Assembly (NCBI RefSeq): GCF_014204895.1
Contig: NZ_JACHMF010000001.1
Coordinates: 7,688,001-7,752,000, forward strand
Source of the DNA: Paractinoplanes abujensis
GTDB lineage: Bacteria; Actinomycetota; Actinomycetes; Mycobacteriales; Micromonosporaceae
Direction of reading: 5' to 3'
Length of the DNA stretch: 64,000 nucleotides
Part shown: in pieces, positions 1-7,843 of the stretch
Position numbering within the stretch: position 1 is the stretch's first letter
Layout: the number at the start of each line of letters is the position of its first letter
Program-made: the position numbers and the translations under genes
The notes under the pieces: generated by a model
Told to the model about the DNA's origin: nothing
The model's database searches: none
What the model saw: the letters and a program-made list of their open reading frames with translations, nothing else

Positions 1-173
1 TCGCCAACGTCAGGACGGCCCAGCAGTCCGGCGACTTCGCCCGCTACGGCGAAGCGCTCAAGGCCCTCGACACCGCGATGACCAACTTCGAGAACGCCCG
101 CAACGCCGCCGGCGGAGCAACCCCCAACCCGTCCGGCTCGGCGGCCGCACCATCGCCCACCCCGAGCGGCTGA
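1..173 (+). CDS. UPF0182 family membrane protein, C-terminal end (partial)
   Basis: Only the last 56 codons are present, reading in frame from base 3 to a TGA at 171-173. The residues include QQSGDFARYGEALKALDTA, which resembles the C-terminal tail of actinobacterial UPF0182 proteins (large multi-pass membrane proteins of unknown function), where an alternating Ala/Gly-rich helix precedes a Pro/Ser-rich end. The end here is ATPNPSGSAAAPSPTPSG, a low-complexity tail. The family call rests on this short stretch alone, so it is moderate. A strong hairpin follows within 15 bases. Confidence 0.55.
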   Translation, partial: ANVRTAQQSGDFARYGEALKALDTAMTNFENARNAAGGATPNPSGSAAAPSPTPSG

Positions 174-185
174 CCTTCCTGGGAC

Positions 186-226
186 CCCGGTGACCCGCCG
201 TGTCGCGGGTCACCGGGACCCGTTTT
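186..226 (+). terminator. Rho-independent terminator after the UPF0182 gene
   Basis: A perfect 13-bp stem (186-198 with 205-217) with a 6-base loop, followed by ACCCGTTTT. It lies 13 bases past the stop codon and before the tRNA gene. Confidence 0.8.
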
Positions 227-265
227 GCAGCCGACGTCAGGGTTGCGCTAGTGTTAACAGGCCGA

Positions 266-339
266 CGCGGGGTGGAGCAGCTCGGTAGCTCGCTGGGCTC
301 ATAACCCAGAGGTCGCAGGTTCAAATCCTGTCCCCGCTA
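266..339 (+). tRNA. Initiator tRNA-fMet (CAT), copy 1
   Basis: A 74-nt cloverleaf without encoded CCA. The acceptor stem CGCGGGG/CCCCGC leaves the first base C unpaired against T at position 72, and the anticodon stem carries three G-C pairs next to the CAT loop (GGGCTCATAACCC). Both are hallmarks of bacterial initiator tRNA. The sequence is identical to the copy at 1827-1900 on the opposite strand. Confidence 0.95.
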
Positions 340-347
340 CGAGTCAG

Positions 348-385
348 GAGTCCCCTGTCCGCTGTTGTGCGCGGACCGGGGACTC
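348..385 (+). terminator. Terminator after tRNA-fMet copy 1
   Basis: A 15-bp stem with one mismatch (348-362 with 371-385) and an 8-base loop, 8 bases past the tRNA. It is followed by TTCGCATTTCT. Confidence 0.75.
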
Positions 386-1781
386 TTCGCATTTCTGCCC
401 GGGGGCCGAGCCCCCAGACCCCACGTTCCGGTGGGGGCGGGGGTGCGTTGGTTGCGGGTGGTCCTGCGACTTCGTCGCGGTTGGGGTTGGCGACTTCGTC
501 GCCGCTCTTGTCACCCGCCTCCACGACTTTTGCTAGCGCAGCGTCGTGCAGCAATGCCTGCCCGGCCGGCTACCGCGCACCACCGACCTGGTCTTCGTAC
601 GGCAAATGACCGCCCTCCACGGCCTGGGCTGGCTTCTGTGTCTGCTTGGGCTTGGCTTTAAGCGCGGTATTCGGCTTGGTCCGGCCTCTGCGTCTGCTTG
701 GTCTTCGCCTTGGTGTGGTCTGCGCGTCTGCTTGAGTTCCGGCTTGGCCCCGTCCTCACCTTGACGCGGGCTGCGCGTCTGGTTGGCTTCCGCTTGGCCC
801 GGTCCTCGTCGTGGTCCGGTCGCCGCCTTGGTCCGGGTCCTCGTCTTGGCACGGTCTCCGAGTCGGCATGGCCTTAGCCTGGCCTTTGTTAGGCGGGGTC
901 TCCGAGTCAGCTTGGCTTTAGCCTGGCCTCCGCCTGCCTCCGCCTGCCTCCGCCTGGCGCCGTCTGCGCGTCTGCGCTTGAGTTCCGTCTTGGTCCGGTC
1001 GCCGTATTGGGCCGGTTCGCTGCCTGGCCGGTTCGCTGCCTGGCCGGTTCGCTGCTAGGCCGGTTGCCGCCTGGTCCGGTTGCCGCCTGGTCCGGTCGTC
1101 GTCTTGGTGCGGTCTGCGCGTCCGCTTGGCTGTCGTCTTGGCCTGGCCTCTGCCTGGGCGCGGTCTGCGCGTCTGCCTGGCCTCCGTGCTTGTTGGTGTC
1201 TCACTCCAGTGTTGGTGTCCCACTCCAGCCCGGCACGGCTCGGCCCTGGCCGTCGCGATCAGGGTTTTCGGTCTAATTCAGCCGCGGTGCGGCGCGTGTC
1301 AACGGCGCTGAAATCTGACCACGGCGGCGAGACCTGGAAATCGTGTGTCGTAGGGGTCGGTTTTACGCAGCGCGGGCAGCGCGGGCAGCCCGGGCTTGGA
1401 TTTCGTTCGTGGGGGTCCTGCCTCGGCGCCAGCTCGGCTTAGGGCGTCGTCCAGGGTCGGCACGGGCTGGGTCGCGGCTCGCGATCGGCCGCGGCTGGGT
1501 CGCGGCTCGCGATGGGCCGCGGCTTGGGATCGGTCGCGGCTTGGGATCGGTCGCGGCTTGGGATCGGCCGCGGCTGGGTGGCGGCTCGCGATCGGCCGCG
1601 GCTGGGTAGCGGCTTGCGAATAGCCGTGGCTTGCGCTCTGCTGGCCGGGGTTGCACGCCATCACCGCCCGCATCGGCCGCGCCACGGTGGTCGCGGTGGC
1701 GAGGGTCAGGCTTTGGGCTTGTGCGTGTCCCGCGTAGTGGCCGTTGGCCGGGTGCTTCCGATTCCGCGCGGTGGGCACGCG
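386..1781. repeat. Gene-free, repeat-rich spacer between two convergent tRNA-fMet genes
   Basis: About 1.4 kb without a credible gene: open frames exist on both strands but are low-complexity Arg/Gly/Leu/Ser strings without ribosome binding sites. Imperfect tandem repeats are visible. A 16-bp unit of the type TGCCTGGCCGGTTCGC is repeated about five times at 1011-1095. A 17-bp unit (YCGCGGCTTGGGATCGG) occurs as three consecutive copies at 1517-1567, within a longer degenerate array from about 1466 to 1625. Looser CTTGGTCCGGTC / TCTGCGCGTCTG motifs recur between 700 and 1200. Confidence 0.7.
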
Positions 1782-1821
1782 AAGAGGCCCCGGTTCGCGT
1801 AGTGGCGAAACGGGGCCTCTT
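1782..1821 (-). terminator. Terminator after tRNA-fMet copy 2
   Basis: An 11-bp perfect stem (1782-1792 with 1811-1821) with an 18-base loop, immediately beyond the 3' end of the minus-strand tRNA. There is no long T tract, so it is weaker than that of copy 1. Confidence 0.6.
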
Positions 1822-1826
1822 GTTTG

Positions 1827-1900
1827 TAGCGGGGACAGGATTTGAACCTGCGACCTCTGGGTTATGAGCCCAGCGAGCTACCGAGCTGCTCCACCCCGCG
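1827..1900 (-). tRNA. Initiator tRNA-fMet (CAT), copy 2
   Basis: Reverse-strand sequence identical over all 74 bases to the tRNA at 266-339, with the same unpaired C1/T72 and three G-C pairs in the anticodon stem. The two genes point toward each other across the repeat spacer. Confidence 0.95.
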
Positions 1901-1968
1901 TCGGTAGGTAGAGCTTACCGCGCCCGTCCGGGGCCGACTGAACCACCCCCCAAGTGTCGCCGGCTCGT

Positions 1969-2568
1969 TCATGGGCCGACTACGCCGAGGCGCGTGCTGC
2001 GCCTGACGGGGCCGGGGGCGACCGCAGTTGTGTCCGCGGGGTGGTCCGGCGGGGGTCGGTCACCGGCTGGGGGTGTGGGGTGGGCTTGCAGGCGGGTGTT
2101 GGCTTTCGCGGTGGCGGAGGTCAGGCGGGCCAGGAACGTCGTGATGCGGCGCAGGTCCTCGGGGGTGGTGTGGTGCAGCACCTCGGCTACCTCGGCGCCG
2201 GCGTGGGCCAGGAACGTGCGGGCCCGGGTGCGGGACTGCGGGGTGGGGCGCAGGGTTACGCGGCGGCGGTCGGGGTGTTCGCGGGTTCGGGTTATGTGGC
2301 CGCCCGCTTCGAGGCGGTTCAGCAGGACTGTGGTGGCGCCGGACGTCATGCCTATGCGGCGGGAAAGGTCGGCGGGGGAGAGCGGGGTGTCCTGTTCCGC
2401 GGCCCAGACGATGTTGCTGAGGGCGCTCGCGTCTGAGGTGGGCAACGCCATCCAGGCGGCCAGGTGCTGGTTGAGCTCTATGAAGCCGACGGTCCAGTCG
2501 TGGAGGTGCTGCATCGCGGCCGTCTGGTCGGGGGACCAGGTGTCGGTCAACGGATCGGCGGGAGTCAT
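1969..2568 (-). CDS. MarR family transcriptional regulator
   Basis: A 199-residue winged-helix repressor candidate. The middle of the protein (LSPADLSRRIGMTSGATTVLLNRLEAGGHITR) matches the MarR recognition helix, followed by the wing residues REHPDRRRVTLRPT. The ATG at 2568 is chosen over an upstream in-frame start because the upstream residues overlap the operator region and look non-coding. The C-terminal 45 residues are Pro/Arg-rich and probably disordered. It is divergent from the FAD monooxygenase at 2642, with a 15-bp palindrome in the 73-base gap. By MarR custom it probably represses itself and that neighbour until a ligand, perhaps the monooxygenase substrate, is bound. Confidence 0.9.
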   Translation of the reverse strand: MTPADPLTDTWSPDQTAAMQHLHDWTVGFIELNQHLAAWMALPTSDASALSNIVWAAEQDTPLSPADLSRRIGMTSGATTVLLNRLEAGGHITRTREHPDRRRVTLRPTPQSRTRARTFLAHAGAEVAEVLHHTTPEDLRRITTFLARLTSATAKANTRLQAHPTPPAGDRPPPDHPADTTAVAPGPVRRSTRLGVVGP

Positions 2569-2583
2569 GCTGATTCCTTCAGT

Positions 2584-2598
2584 GTGAAGTAGCTTCAC
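2584..2598. promoter_or_regulatory. Probable MarR operator
   Basis: Perfect palindrome GTGAAG-TAG-CTTCAC in the divergent gap between the MarR gene and the monooxygenase. Its size and half-site spacing suit a MarR dimer. This is inferred from position and symmetry only. Confidence 0.6.
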
Positions 2599-2641
2599 TG
2601 TAAAGCATGGCGGGCGTTGTGCGAGGGGAGTGAAGCAGACC

Positions 2642-3826
2642 ATGGCCTTACGTGTGGTGATTTCCGGGGCGAGCATCGCGGGATTGTCGGCCGCCTACTG
2701 GCTTCGGCGTACGGGCTGGGAAGTCATCGTCATCGAGCGTGCCCGGAGTTTCCGGGACGGCGGGCAGAACGTCGACGTGCGCGGCGTGGCTCGCGAAGTG
2801 CTCGATCGGATGGGCCTGTTCGACGCGGTCAAGGCGCAGAACACCACCGAGACCGGAACCGTCCTGGTCGACTCGGCGGGTGCTGTGCGGGCCGAGCTGC
2901 CGTCGGACGGCCCGGACAGCGCCACTGCCGAACTGGAAGTGCTACGCGGTGACCTGGCGCGCACGATCCGCGATCACCTGCCCGACGGGATCGAGTTCCG
3001 CTATGGCGAAACCATTGCGGAGGTGACCGACGGGGTGGACGAGGTGGCCGTCACCACGTCGTCAGGGCACGTTCTGCACGCGGATCTGCTGGTCATCGCC
3101 GAGGGCGTGGGTTCGACGACCCGGAACATGCTCTTCGGAAGCACGGTCGACCGGCGCGAGCTGGGTATCACGATGGTGTTCGGAACCATTCCCCGTACGC
3201 CGACCGACGACAACCGGTGGCGGTGGTACAACACCGTCGGCGGGCGGCAGATCCACCTGCGGCCCGACAACCACGGCACCACCCGCGCGATCCTCTCGTA
3301 CGCCGGTGACGACGACCTCAGTGGACTCGATCAGTCCGAAGCGCTGGCGCGACTGCGGGAACGGTATGCGGACGCCGGCTGGGAGGCGCCGCGGATCCTG
3401 GACGCGTTCGACACCTCCGACGACATCTACATCGATCACCTCACCCAGATTCGGATGAGCACCTGGCATCGGGGACGCGTCGTGCTCGCGGGCGACGCCG
3501 GGTGGTGTGTGACTCCGCTCGGCGGGGGCGGGGCCTCACTGGCCTTGACCAGCGGATACGTGCTGGCGGCCTATTTTGCTCAGCAGCCGGGTGACCGCCG
3601 GGCGGCCCTCACCTCGTACGAGGAATGGATGCGGCCGCTGGTCGAGGACGTGCAGAAGCTGCCGCCCGGAATTCAGCACTTCGCCTATCCGCGGACCCGT
3701 TTCGGGCTGGCGGTGCGGAGCGTGGTCGACAAGGCCCTGACGTCGTCGCTGTTCAAGCCGGTCGCCGCCAAGCTGACCCAGGTTGCCCAGACCGACCAGC
3801 AGCTGCCCGACATGGCCCGGGTCTGA
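2642..3826 (+). CDS. FAD-dependent monooxygenase (aromatic hydroxylase type)
   Basis: 394 residues, the usual length for group A flavin hydroxylases. The N-terminal dinucleotide fold is VISGASIAGLSAAYWLRR, a GxSxxG variant common in this subfamily, with the acidic end of beta-2 at VIVIERA. A late GD motif (VVLAGDAGWCVTPLGGGG) near residue 285 contacts the FAD. ATG at 2642 is preceded by GAGGGG; a GTG four codons upstream is possible but its ribosome site would be too close. The probable job is NAD(P)H- and oxygen-dependent hydroxylation of a small aromatic or polyketide-like compound. The divergent MarR gene suggests induction by such a compound. The substrate cannot be read from sequence. 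Confidence 0.9.
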   Translation: MALRVVISGASIAGLSAAYWLRRTGWEVIVIERARSFRDGGQNVDVRGVAREVLDRMGLFDAVKAQNTTETGTVLVDSAGAVRAELPSDGPDSATAELEVLRGDLARTIRDHLPDGIEFRYGETIAEVTDGVDEVAVTTSSGHVLHADLLVIAEGVGSTTRNMLFGSTVDRRELGITMVFGTIPRTPTDDNRWRWYNTVGGRQIHLRPDNHGTTRAILSYAGDDDLSGLDQSEALARLRERYADAGWEAPRILDAFDTSDDIYIDHLTQIRMSTWHRGRVVLAGDAGWCVTPLGGGGASLALTSGYVLAAYFAQQPGDRRAALTSYEEWMRPLVEDVQKLPPGIQHFAYPRTRFGLAVRSVVDKALTSSLFKPVAAKLTQVAQTDQQLPDMARV

Positions 3827-3834
3827 GATACGCG

Positions 3835-3868
3835 ACGGGCGGCGCGCGAAACGTCGTGTGCCGCCCGT
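3835..3868. terminator. Bidirectional terminator between convergent genes
   Basis: A 9-bp GC stem (3835-3843 with 3860-3868) followed by TT, in the gap between the monooxygenase and the convergent DUF6745 gene. Confidence 0.6.
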
Positions 3869-3877
3869 TTGCCGGAG

Positions 3878-5065
3878 CTACGTCTGGAGCAGCGGGTGGT
3901 ATTCGTCGGCGGTCAGCCCGAACGTCCACGCCACCCCGGCCCGGGCGGTGCGGGTGCCGGGTGGCACGCGGAGCCAGTAGACGCGGCTCGTGCCGTCCGG
4001 CTCGGGGGTGGCGTTGACGACCTCGACCATGACGAGAGGTTCGTCGCCGGTGAGCGGGAGGTGCCACAGTGTGCCGGTTTCGTCCTGGTGAAGGGCTCGC
4101 GCGCCGGCCTCCTGCAGGTAGCGCTCGTAGCCGAAGTGTTCCAGCATGACCCGGCGCAGTTCGGCGTTCGACTCGGCGCCGATGCGGTCGGCCGTCAAGT
4201 GCGGTAGTTCCGCCGCGAGGTCGGTGGGAATGGGCATGCCGCGCCAGGCCCACAAGGCGTATCCGTCGGGGTAGCCGATGGCCGGGCCCTCGCCACGATG
4301 CAGGCGGCCCACGTTGTCCCGGGCCAGCAGGGAGGGGCGCTCAGTGAGGATCGCGAACCGTGAACCGGCCCACCACCAGCCGCAGTGCCGGGCCACCGCG
4401 GTCAGGCCGGTGAGACCGTCCAGCAGGCCGGAGCCCGGGTGCAGGCGGTCGGCGGCCTCGAAAGTGGACAGCCACACGCCGTCGTGCTGACCGTAGATCG
4501 CATCGAGGAGCCGGGGCCGGGCCGCGGGGAACTCGGCCGCCAGATCCTCGCCCAGCCGCAGGCGGATCCGCCCGGCGACCCTGTCCATCACCAGCGCCCA
4601 CGAACGCCGGCCGGCCGCGGCGCCCAACTGGGCCCAGCCCTCGGGGCCGAGCACACCGGAGGCGCGTTCGCGGGCGGCGGCCCACGGCTCGGTGCGAACC
4701 TGCCGCCGGACCGAAGCGCCCATGCCCGGGCCCGGCCGCCAGCCCTGACTCAGCAGTGCGTCACGCACCTGCTGCACAATCGGCCCATCAACGCCCGAAG
4801 CGAGGGTGTCTGGGGCCGGGCCGGTCGGAGCTTGATCTGGTGAGGGAGAAGCGCCTGCCGAAAGCAGGGCCGCGGCAATGGCGCCGGCTCGAGGTGAGCC
4901 CAGCCAGAAGATGCGTTCGGGCGCGGTGAGGCCGGCCCGGCGGTAGGCCTCGCGGACACCGGCTTCGGCGGCGGGGCGGTCGGCCGGGGTGGTGTCGACC
5001 GCGGCGGCCAGCCACTGGTCTTCGATCGCGGCGGCCAGGGCTTCCTGCTCGGGGGTCAGTCTCAT
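3878..5065 (-). CDS. DUF6745 domain-containing protein
   Basis: 395 residues with no signal peptide or membrane segment. The sequence resembles DUF6745, a family known mostly from actinobacteria and without assigned function. It is rich in Trp and Leu, with conserved-looking stretches such as HRGEGPAIGYPDGYALWAWRG and ALHQDETGTLWHLPL. The last matches a recurring idea in these proteins of a Leu/Trp-rich repeat near the C terminus. The start at 5065 lies one base past the stop of the small gene upstream (5067-5384), so the two are almost certainly co-transcribed and perhaps translationally coupled. Family assignment is from recognition, not a search. Confidence 0.75.
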   Translation of the reverse strand: MRLTPEQEALAAAIEDQWLAAAVDTTPADRPAAEAGVREAYRRAGLTAPERIFWLGSPRAGAIAAALLSAGASPSPDQAPTGPAPDTLASGVDGPIVQQVRDALLSQGWRPGPGMGASVRRQVRTEPWAAARERASGVLGPEGWAQLGAAAGRRSWALVMDRVAGRIRLRLGEDLAAEFPAARPRLLDAIYGQHDGVWLSTFEAADRLHPGSGLLDGLTGLTAVARHCGWWWAGSRFAILTERPSLLARDNVGRLHRGEGPAIGYPDGYALWAWRGMPIPTDLAAELPHLTADRIGAESNAELRRVMLEHFGYERYLQEAGARALHQDETGTLWHLPLTGDEPLVMVEVVNATPEPDGTSRVYWLRVPPGTRTARAGVAWTFGLTADEYHPLLQT

Positions 5066-5066
5066 G

Positions 5067-5384
5067 TCAGTCGGCCACCGGGCGGAACGAGCCGGGAATG
5101 TATTCGCGCTGGCGAACGACTCGGTAGTGGCCCGCGGGGAGCGAGATCGGGCCGTGCTCCTCGTGGGTGACCCGGCCGTAGGAGGGGACGTCGACGAACA
5201 TGCTCGACGGGTCGTCGACGTCGGCCAATAACTGCAGGCCGGGGCCGCCGATCACGTGGGCGTGGCCGGTGGCCTCGCCGCGGGCCAGCACCATGCGGCC
5301 CTGACGGTCGCGCGGCACCGCCGAGCAGGACGGCACATCACCCTCGGCCACCGGCACGATCAACACGTCGCCTTGCCGATACAT
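5067..5384 (-). CDS. Small hypothetical protein paired with DUF6745
   Basis: 105 residues beginning MYRQGDVLIVPV and ending RQREYIPGSFRPVAD. The chosen ATG at 5384 has GGGAGG eight bases upstream. In-frame codons further upstream give only Pro/Arg-rich sequence and are rejected. The fold looks all-beta, with many short Val/Leu strands separated by Gly and Pro, but no catalytic motif is obvious. It sits one base before the DUF6745 gene. The same pairing, with the C-terminal REY motif, is recalled from other actinobacteria, where both products are uncharacterised. Function unknown. Confidence 0.75.
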   Translation of the reverse strand: MYRQGDVLIVPVAEGDVPSCSAVPRDRQGRMVLARGEATGHAHVIGGPGLQLLADVDDPSSMFVDVPSYGRVTHEEHGPISLPAGHYRVVRQREYIPGSFRPVAD

Positions 5385-5657
5385 CAGCCCTCCCGAGGTC
5401 GTCGAGTCGGCAGAACCGTATCGCCCGGGTACGACATTTCCGCGCTCCCGAGGCGGGTGCCGGGCGGGGATGGGGTGGGTGCCGTCGGCCGTCGGCGGCC
5501 GCGCGAAAGGGATGCGGGGAAGGAGGGGAGGGATCGGTGCGGGCAGAGGCCCGGGAAATGGTGGGTGCGGGCCGGCGGTCGGCAGCCGCAAGAAAGAGGT
5601 GCCGGAAGGGGTGAGCACCGTCCGGCCGTCGATGGCCGCACGAAAGGGAGGCGGGGG
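5385..5657. other. Gap upstream of the DUF6745 pair
   Basis: 273 bases of GC-rich, purine-biased sequence with short imperfect repeats (GGGTGCGG, CGGCCGTCG). No credible gene or clear terminator was seen; it probably holds the promoter of the small gene at 5384. Confidence 0.4.
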
Positions 5658-6542
5658 CTAGGACGGTGAGGTGGGCTCGAGCGACGGCCGTACGGGGAAT
5701 GCGGCTGGGATGCGTTCGAGCAGCCCGTCCGCGTAGACGTCACGGAGGCCGAGGGGCTTCAAGTGCACGTAGCCGATGTGGCAGTCGCACAGGGTGTTGG
5801 TGCAGGGGCGTGGGCGCAGCGCGCTCTGCCACGAGCCGTCGTAGAGGTTGCCGAGCGGGGTGGGGATGAAGTGGCAGCGGCGGACCGTGCCGTCGCCCAG
5901 GACCGAGATCGCCGTTTCGCCCGCGTGGCACGGCAGGCCCAGCGAGGGATGCGGCCGCACGCTGTCACCGAACAACGGGTCCAGGGTGGTCCAGAGCTGC
6001 TCCTCGTCGGGGGTGTAGAGGTGGCCCTCGGCGGCGTTGATCCACAGGTAGACCGACGGCGGCAGAGCGGCGCGCAGAGCCACCGCCGCGTCGTAGTGCG
6101 CGGGCAGCCCGACCACCCCGACCGAGTAGCGGATCCCGAGCGCGTCGAGGCGGCGGCAGCGGTCGAGAAATCGGGAAGCCGTCACCTGGCCCGGGTGGTA
6201 GGTCGCCCACAGCGCCGCCACCCGCGGGTCGGCGGCCGCGAGCCAGTCGACCCGCGCGGCCAGGTTGGTCTGGATCGCCACGCGGGCGACGTGCGGCAGG
6301 TGCGAGAGGCGCACGATCGTCTCGCGGTACCAGCTGCGGGTCAGCCCTTCGCCCCACGGCGTGAACAGGATCGACAGCCGCCGGTCGGCCGTCTCGGTGA
6401 CCCACGACGCGAAGCGCAGCAGGTCGGCCTGGTCGGCCCGCAGCAGCGCGGGCGGGTCGACCCGCTTGGCGAACGGGCAGTACGGGCAGTCGTAGTTGCA
6501 GCTGGCCAGCGGGCCGCGATAGAGCACGTAGAGATCGTTCAT
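5658..6542 (-). CDS. STM4011 family radical SAM protein
   Basis: 294 residues and the last gene of a five-gene operon. The radical SAM cluster motif CNYDCPYC (Cys15, Cys19, Cys22) lies at the N terminus; the conserved family start is MNDLYVLYRG. Near the C terminus a second Cys-rich region (CHAGETAISVLGDGTVRRC, then CTNTLCDCHIG) resembles a SPASM-type auxiliary iron-sulfur site, as in enzymes that modify peptides. ATG at 6542 overlaps the stop of the STM4012 gene by four bases, so translation is coupled. The family name is known from annotation practice; the reaction is not. By context it acts with the other four proteins on a common, unidentified substrate. Confidence 0.9.
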   Translation of the reverse strand: MNDLYVLYRGPLASCNYDCPYCPFAKRVDPPALLRADQADLLRFASWVTETADRRLSILFTPWGEGLTRSWYRETIVRLSHLPHVARVAIQTNLAARVDWLAAADPRVAALWATYHPGQVTASRFLDRCRRLDALGIRYSVGVVGLPAHYDAAVALRAALPPSVYLWINAAEGHLYTPDEEQLWTTLDPLFGDSVRPHPSLGLPCHAGETAISVLGDGTVRRCHFIPTPLGNLYDGSWQSALRPRPCTNTLCDCHIGYVHLKPLGLRDVYADGLLERIPAAFPVRPSLEPTSPS

Positions 6543-7843
6543 CGCGGCACGTACGCCCCCATCGCGTCGCGCACCGGGCCGGAGACCAGCCAGGGGCCGA
6601 CGGCGTCGGACTGGGCCAGTCCGGCCGGTGTCAGCACGCACCGGTCGTCGTGCAGCCAGCCCCGGTCGACCAGTTCGCCGAGTTGGGGGAAGTCGTCCAC
6701 GTGGGAGCGGCCGAAACGCGACAGATAGAGCGAAGGGTCGACCCCGTCCGTGCGGAGCAGCGACTTGAGCAGCCACCGCCGTCGCTGCTCGGTCTCGTCG
6801 AGGTCGAAGCCGATCTCGGCGTACGAAAAATCGCTCGAAGGCCGGGAGAGATAGTCGTCGAGCACGGCCCGGACCTGGGAGACGCCGACCGCGTAGTCGA
6901 AAGAGTAGTGCAGCGATGTCGTGTAGGACCGGGCGCCGCAGCCCAGCCCGACCATCCCGTCGTCCTGGCAGCAGTAGTCGGGGCCGTCGATCACCGGCGC
7001 GTCCACCCGGCGGAACTGCCGCATCGACCGCTGCTCGTAACCGGCCGTGGTGAGCACGTCGACGGCCTGGTGGTAGAGCTCCTGCCGCTGCTGATCCCAG
7101 CCGGCCCGGCCGTTCGCGCGCCGGCCCAGCCCGGTCAGCGGCCGCACGTAGAGCGGGTAAAGATAGAGCTCTTCGGGCTGCCATTTCAGCGCCTCGTCGA
7201 GCGAGTGCTGCCAGGTCGTGGCGGTCTGCCCGTCGATGCCGTAGATCAGGTCCACATTGAGCACCGGGATCTCGGCCGTCCGGATGGTCTCGAGCGCGGT
7301 GAGCACCTCGGGGAGCCGTTGCGGGCGGCCGGCCGCGTGCGCCTCGGCGTCGAGGAAGCTCTGCACGCCCATGCTGACCCGGGTCGTGCCGTGCGCGGCC
7401 AGCACCGCCAGCCGGTCGGCGGTGGCGGTCGCGGGCGAGGTCTCGACCGACATCGGCCGCCGGTCGGAGCCGAACGCCAGCTCGACGATCTCGAACAGCT
7501 CCGCCAATTCGGGCGCGGTCAGATAGGTGGGGGTGCCGCCGCCGATCGCGAGCTGCGCGAACGACGCGTCACCGGCGAGCGACCCGCGCACCGCGACGGC
7601 CTGCCGGCGCAGCTGGGCCAGGTAGGCCGTCACCTGGTCGGCGGGTGGGTTGGCCCGGGTGAACAGGTTGCAGAAGCCGCAGCGCATCTCGCAGAACGGC
7701 AGGTGGACGTATCCGAAGAGCGCGTCTTGCCGTTCCCCGGCCCACACGTCGGGGAGCGGCCGGCGCGGCTCCAGGCGGCGGTAGGCGGTCTTGTGCGGAT
7801 AGGCGTAGAGGTAGCCCTGGTAGGGCGATTCGTCGATCTTCAC
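6539..7843 (-). CDS. STM4012 family radical SAM protein
   Basis: 434 residues from a GTG start at 7843 that overlaps the preceding gene end by four bases. The motif CEMRCGFC (Cys51, Cys55, Cys58) binds the iron-sulfur cluster. The layout, including IGGGTPTYL and RVSMGVQSF, is that of the HemW/HemN-like branch, in which a second SAM molecule or a heme-like ligand can bind. A further CCQDDGMVGLGCGARSY segment near residue 290 is typical of this branch. It is not a HemN coproporphyrinogen dehydrogenase by context. It is the central member of the STM4011-4015 operon and its substrate is unknown. Confidence 0.9.
   Translation of the reverse strand: MKIDESPYQGYLYAYPHKTAYRRLEPRRPLPDVWAGERQDALFGYVHLPFCEMRCGFCNLFTRANPPADQVTAYLAQLRRQAVAVRGSLAGDASFAQLAIGGGTPTYLTAPELAELFEIVELAFGSDRRPMSVETSPATATADRLAVLAAHGTTRVSMGVQSFLDAEAHAAGRPQRLPEVLTALETIRTAEIPVLNVDLIYGIDGQTATTWQHSLDEALKWQPEELYLYPLYVRPLTGLGRRANGRAGWDQQRQELYHQAVDVLTTAGYEQRSMRQFRRVDAPVIDGPDYCCQDDGMVGLGCGARSYTTSLHYSFDYAVGVSQVRAVLDDYLSRPSSDFSYAEIGFDLDETEQRRRWLLKSLLRTDGVDPSLYLSRFGRSHVDDFPQLGELVDRGWLHDDRCVLTPAGLAQSDAVGPWLVSGPVRDAMGAYVPR

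Noticed and set aside
386..1781. CRISPR array in the repeat-rich tRNA spacer
   Set aside because: Repeats are contiguous, 16-17 bases, degenerate and without unique spacers; no cas genes.
5658..7184. Extension of the STM4011 gene upstream to 508 codons
   Set aside because: The added part is an Arg/Pro/Ala-rich shadow of STM4012; the family start MNDLYVLYRG is at 6542.
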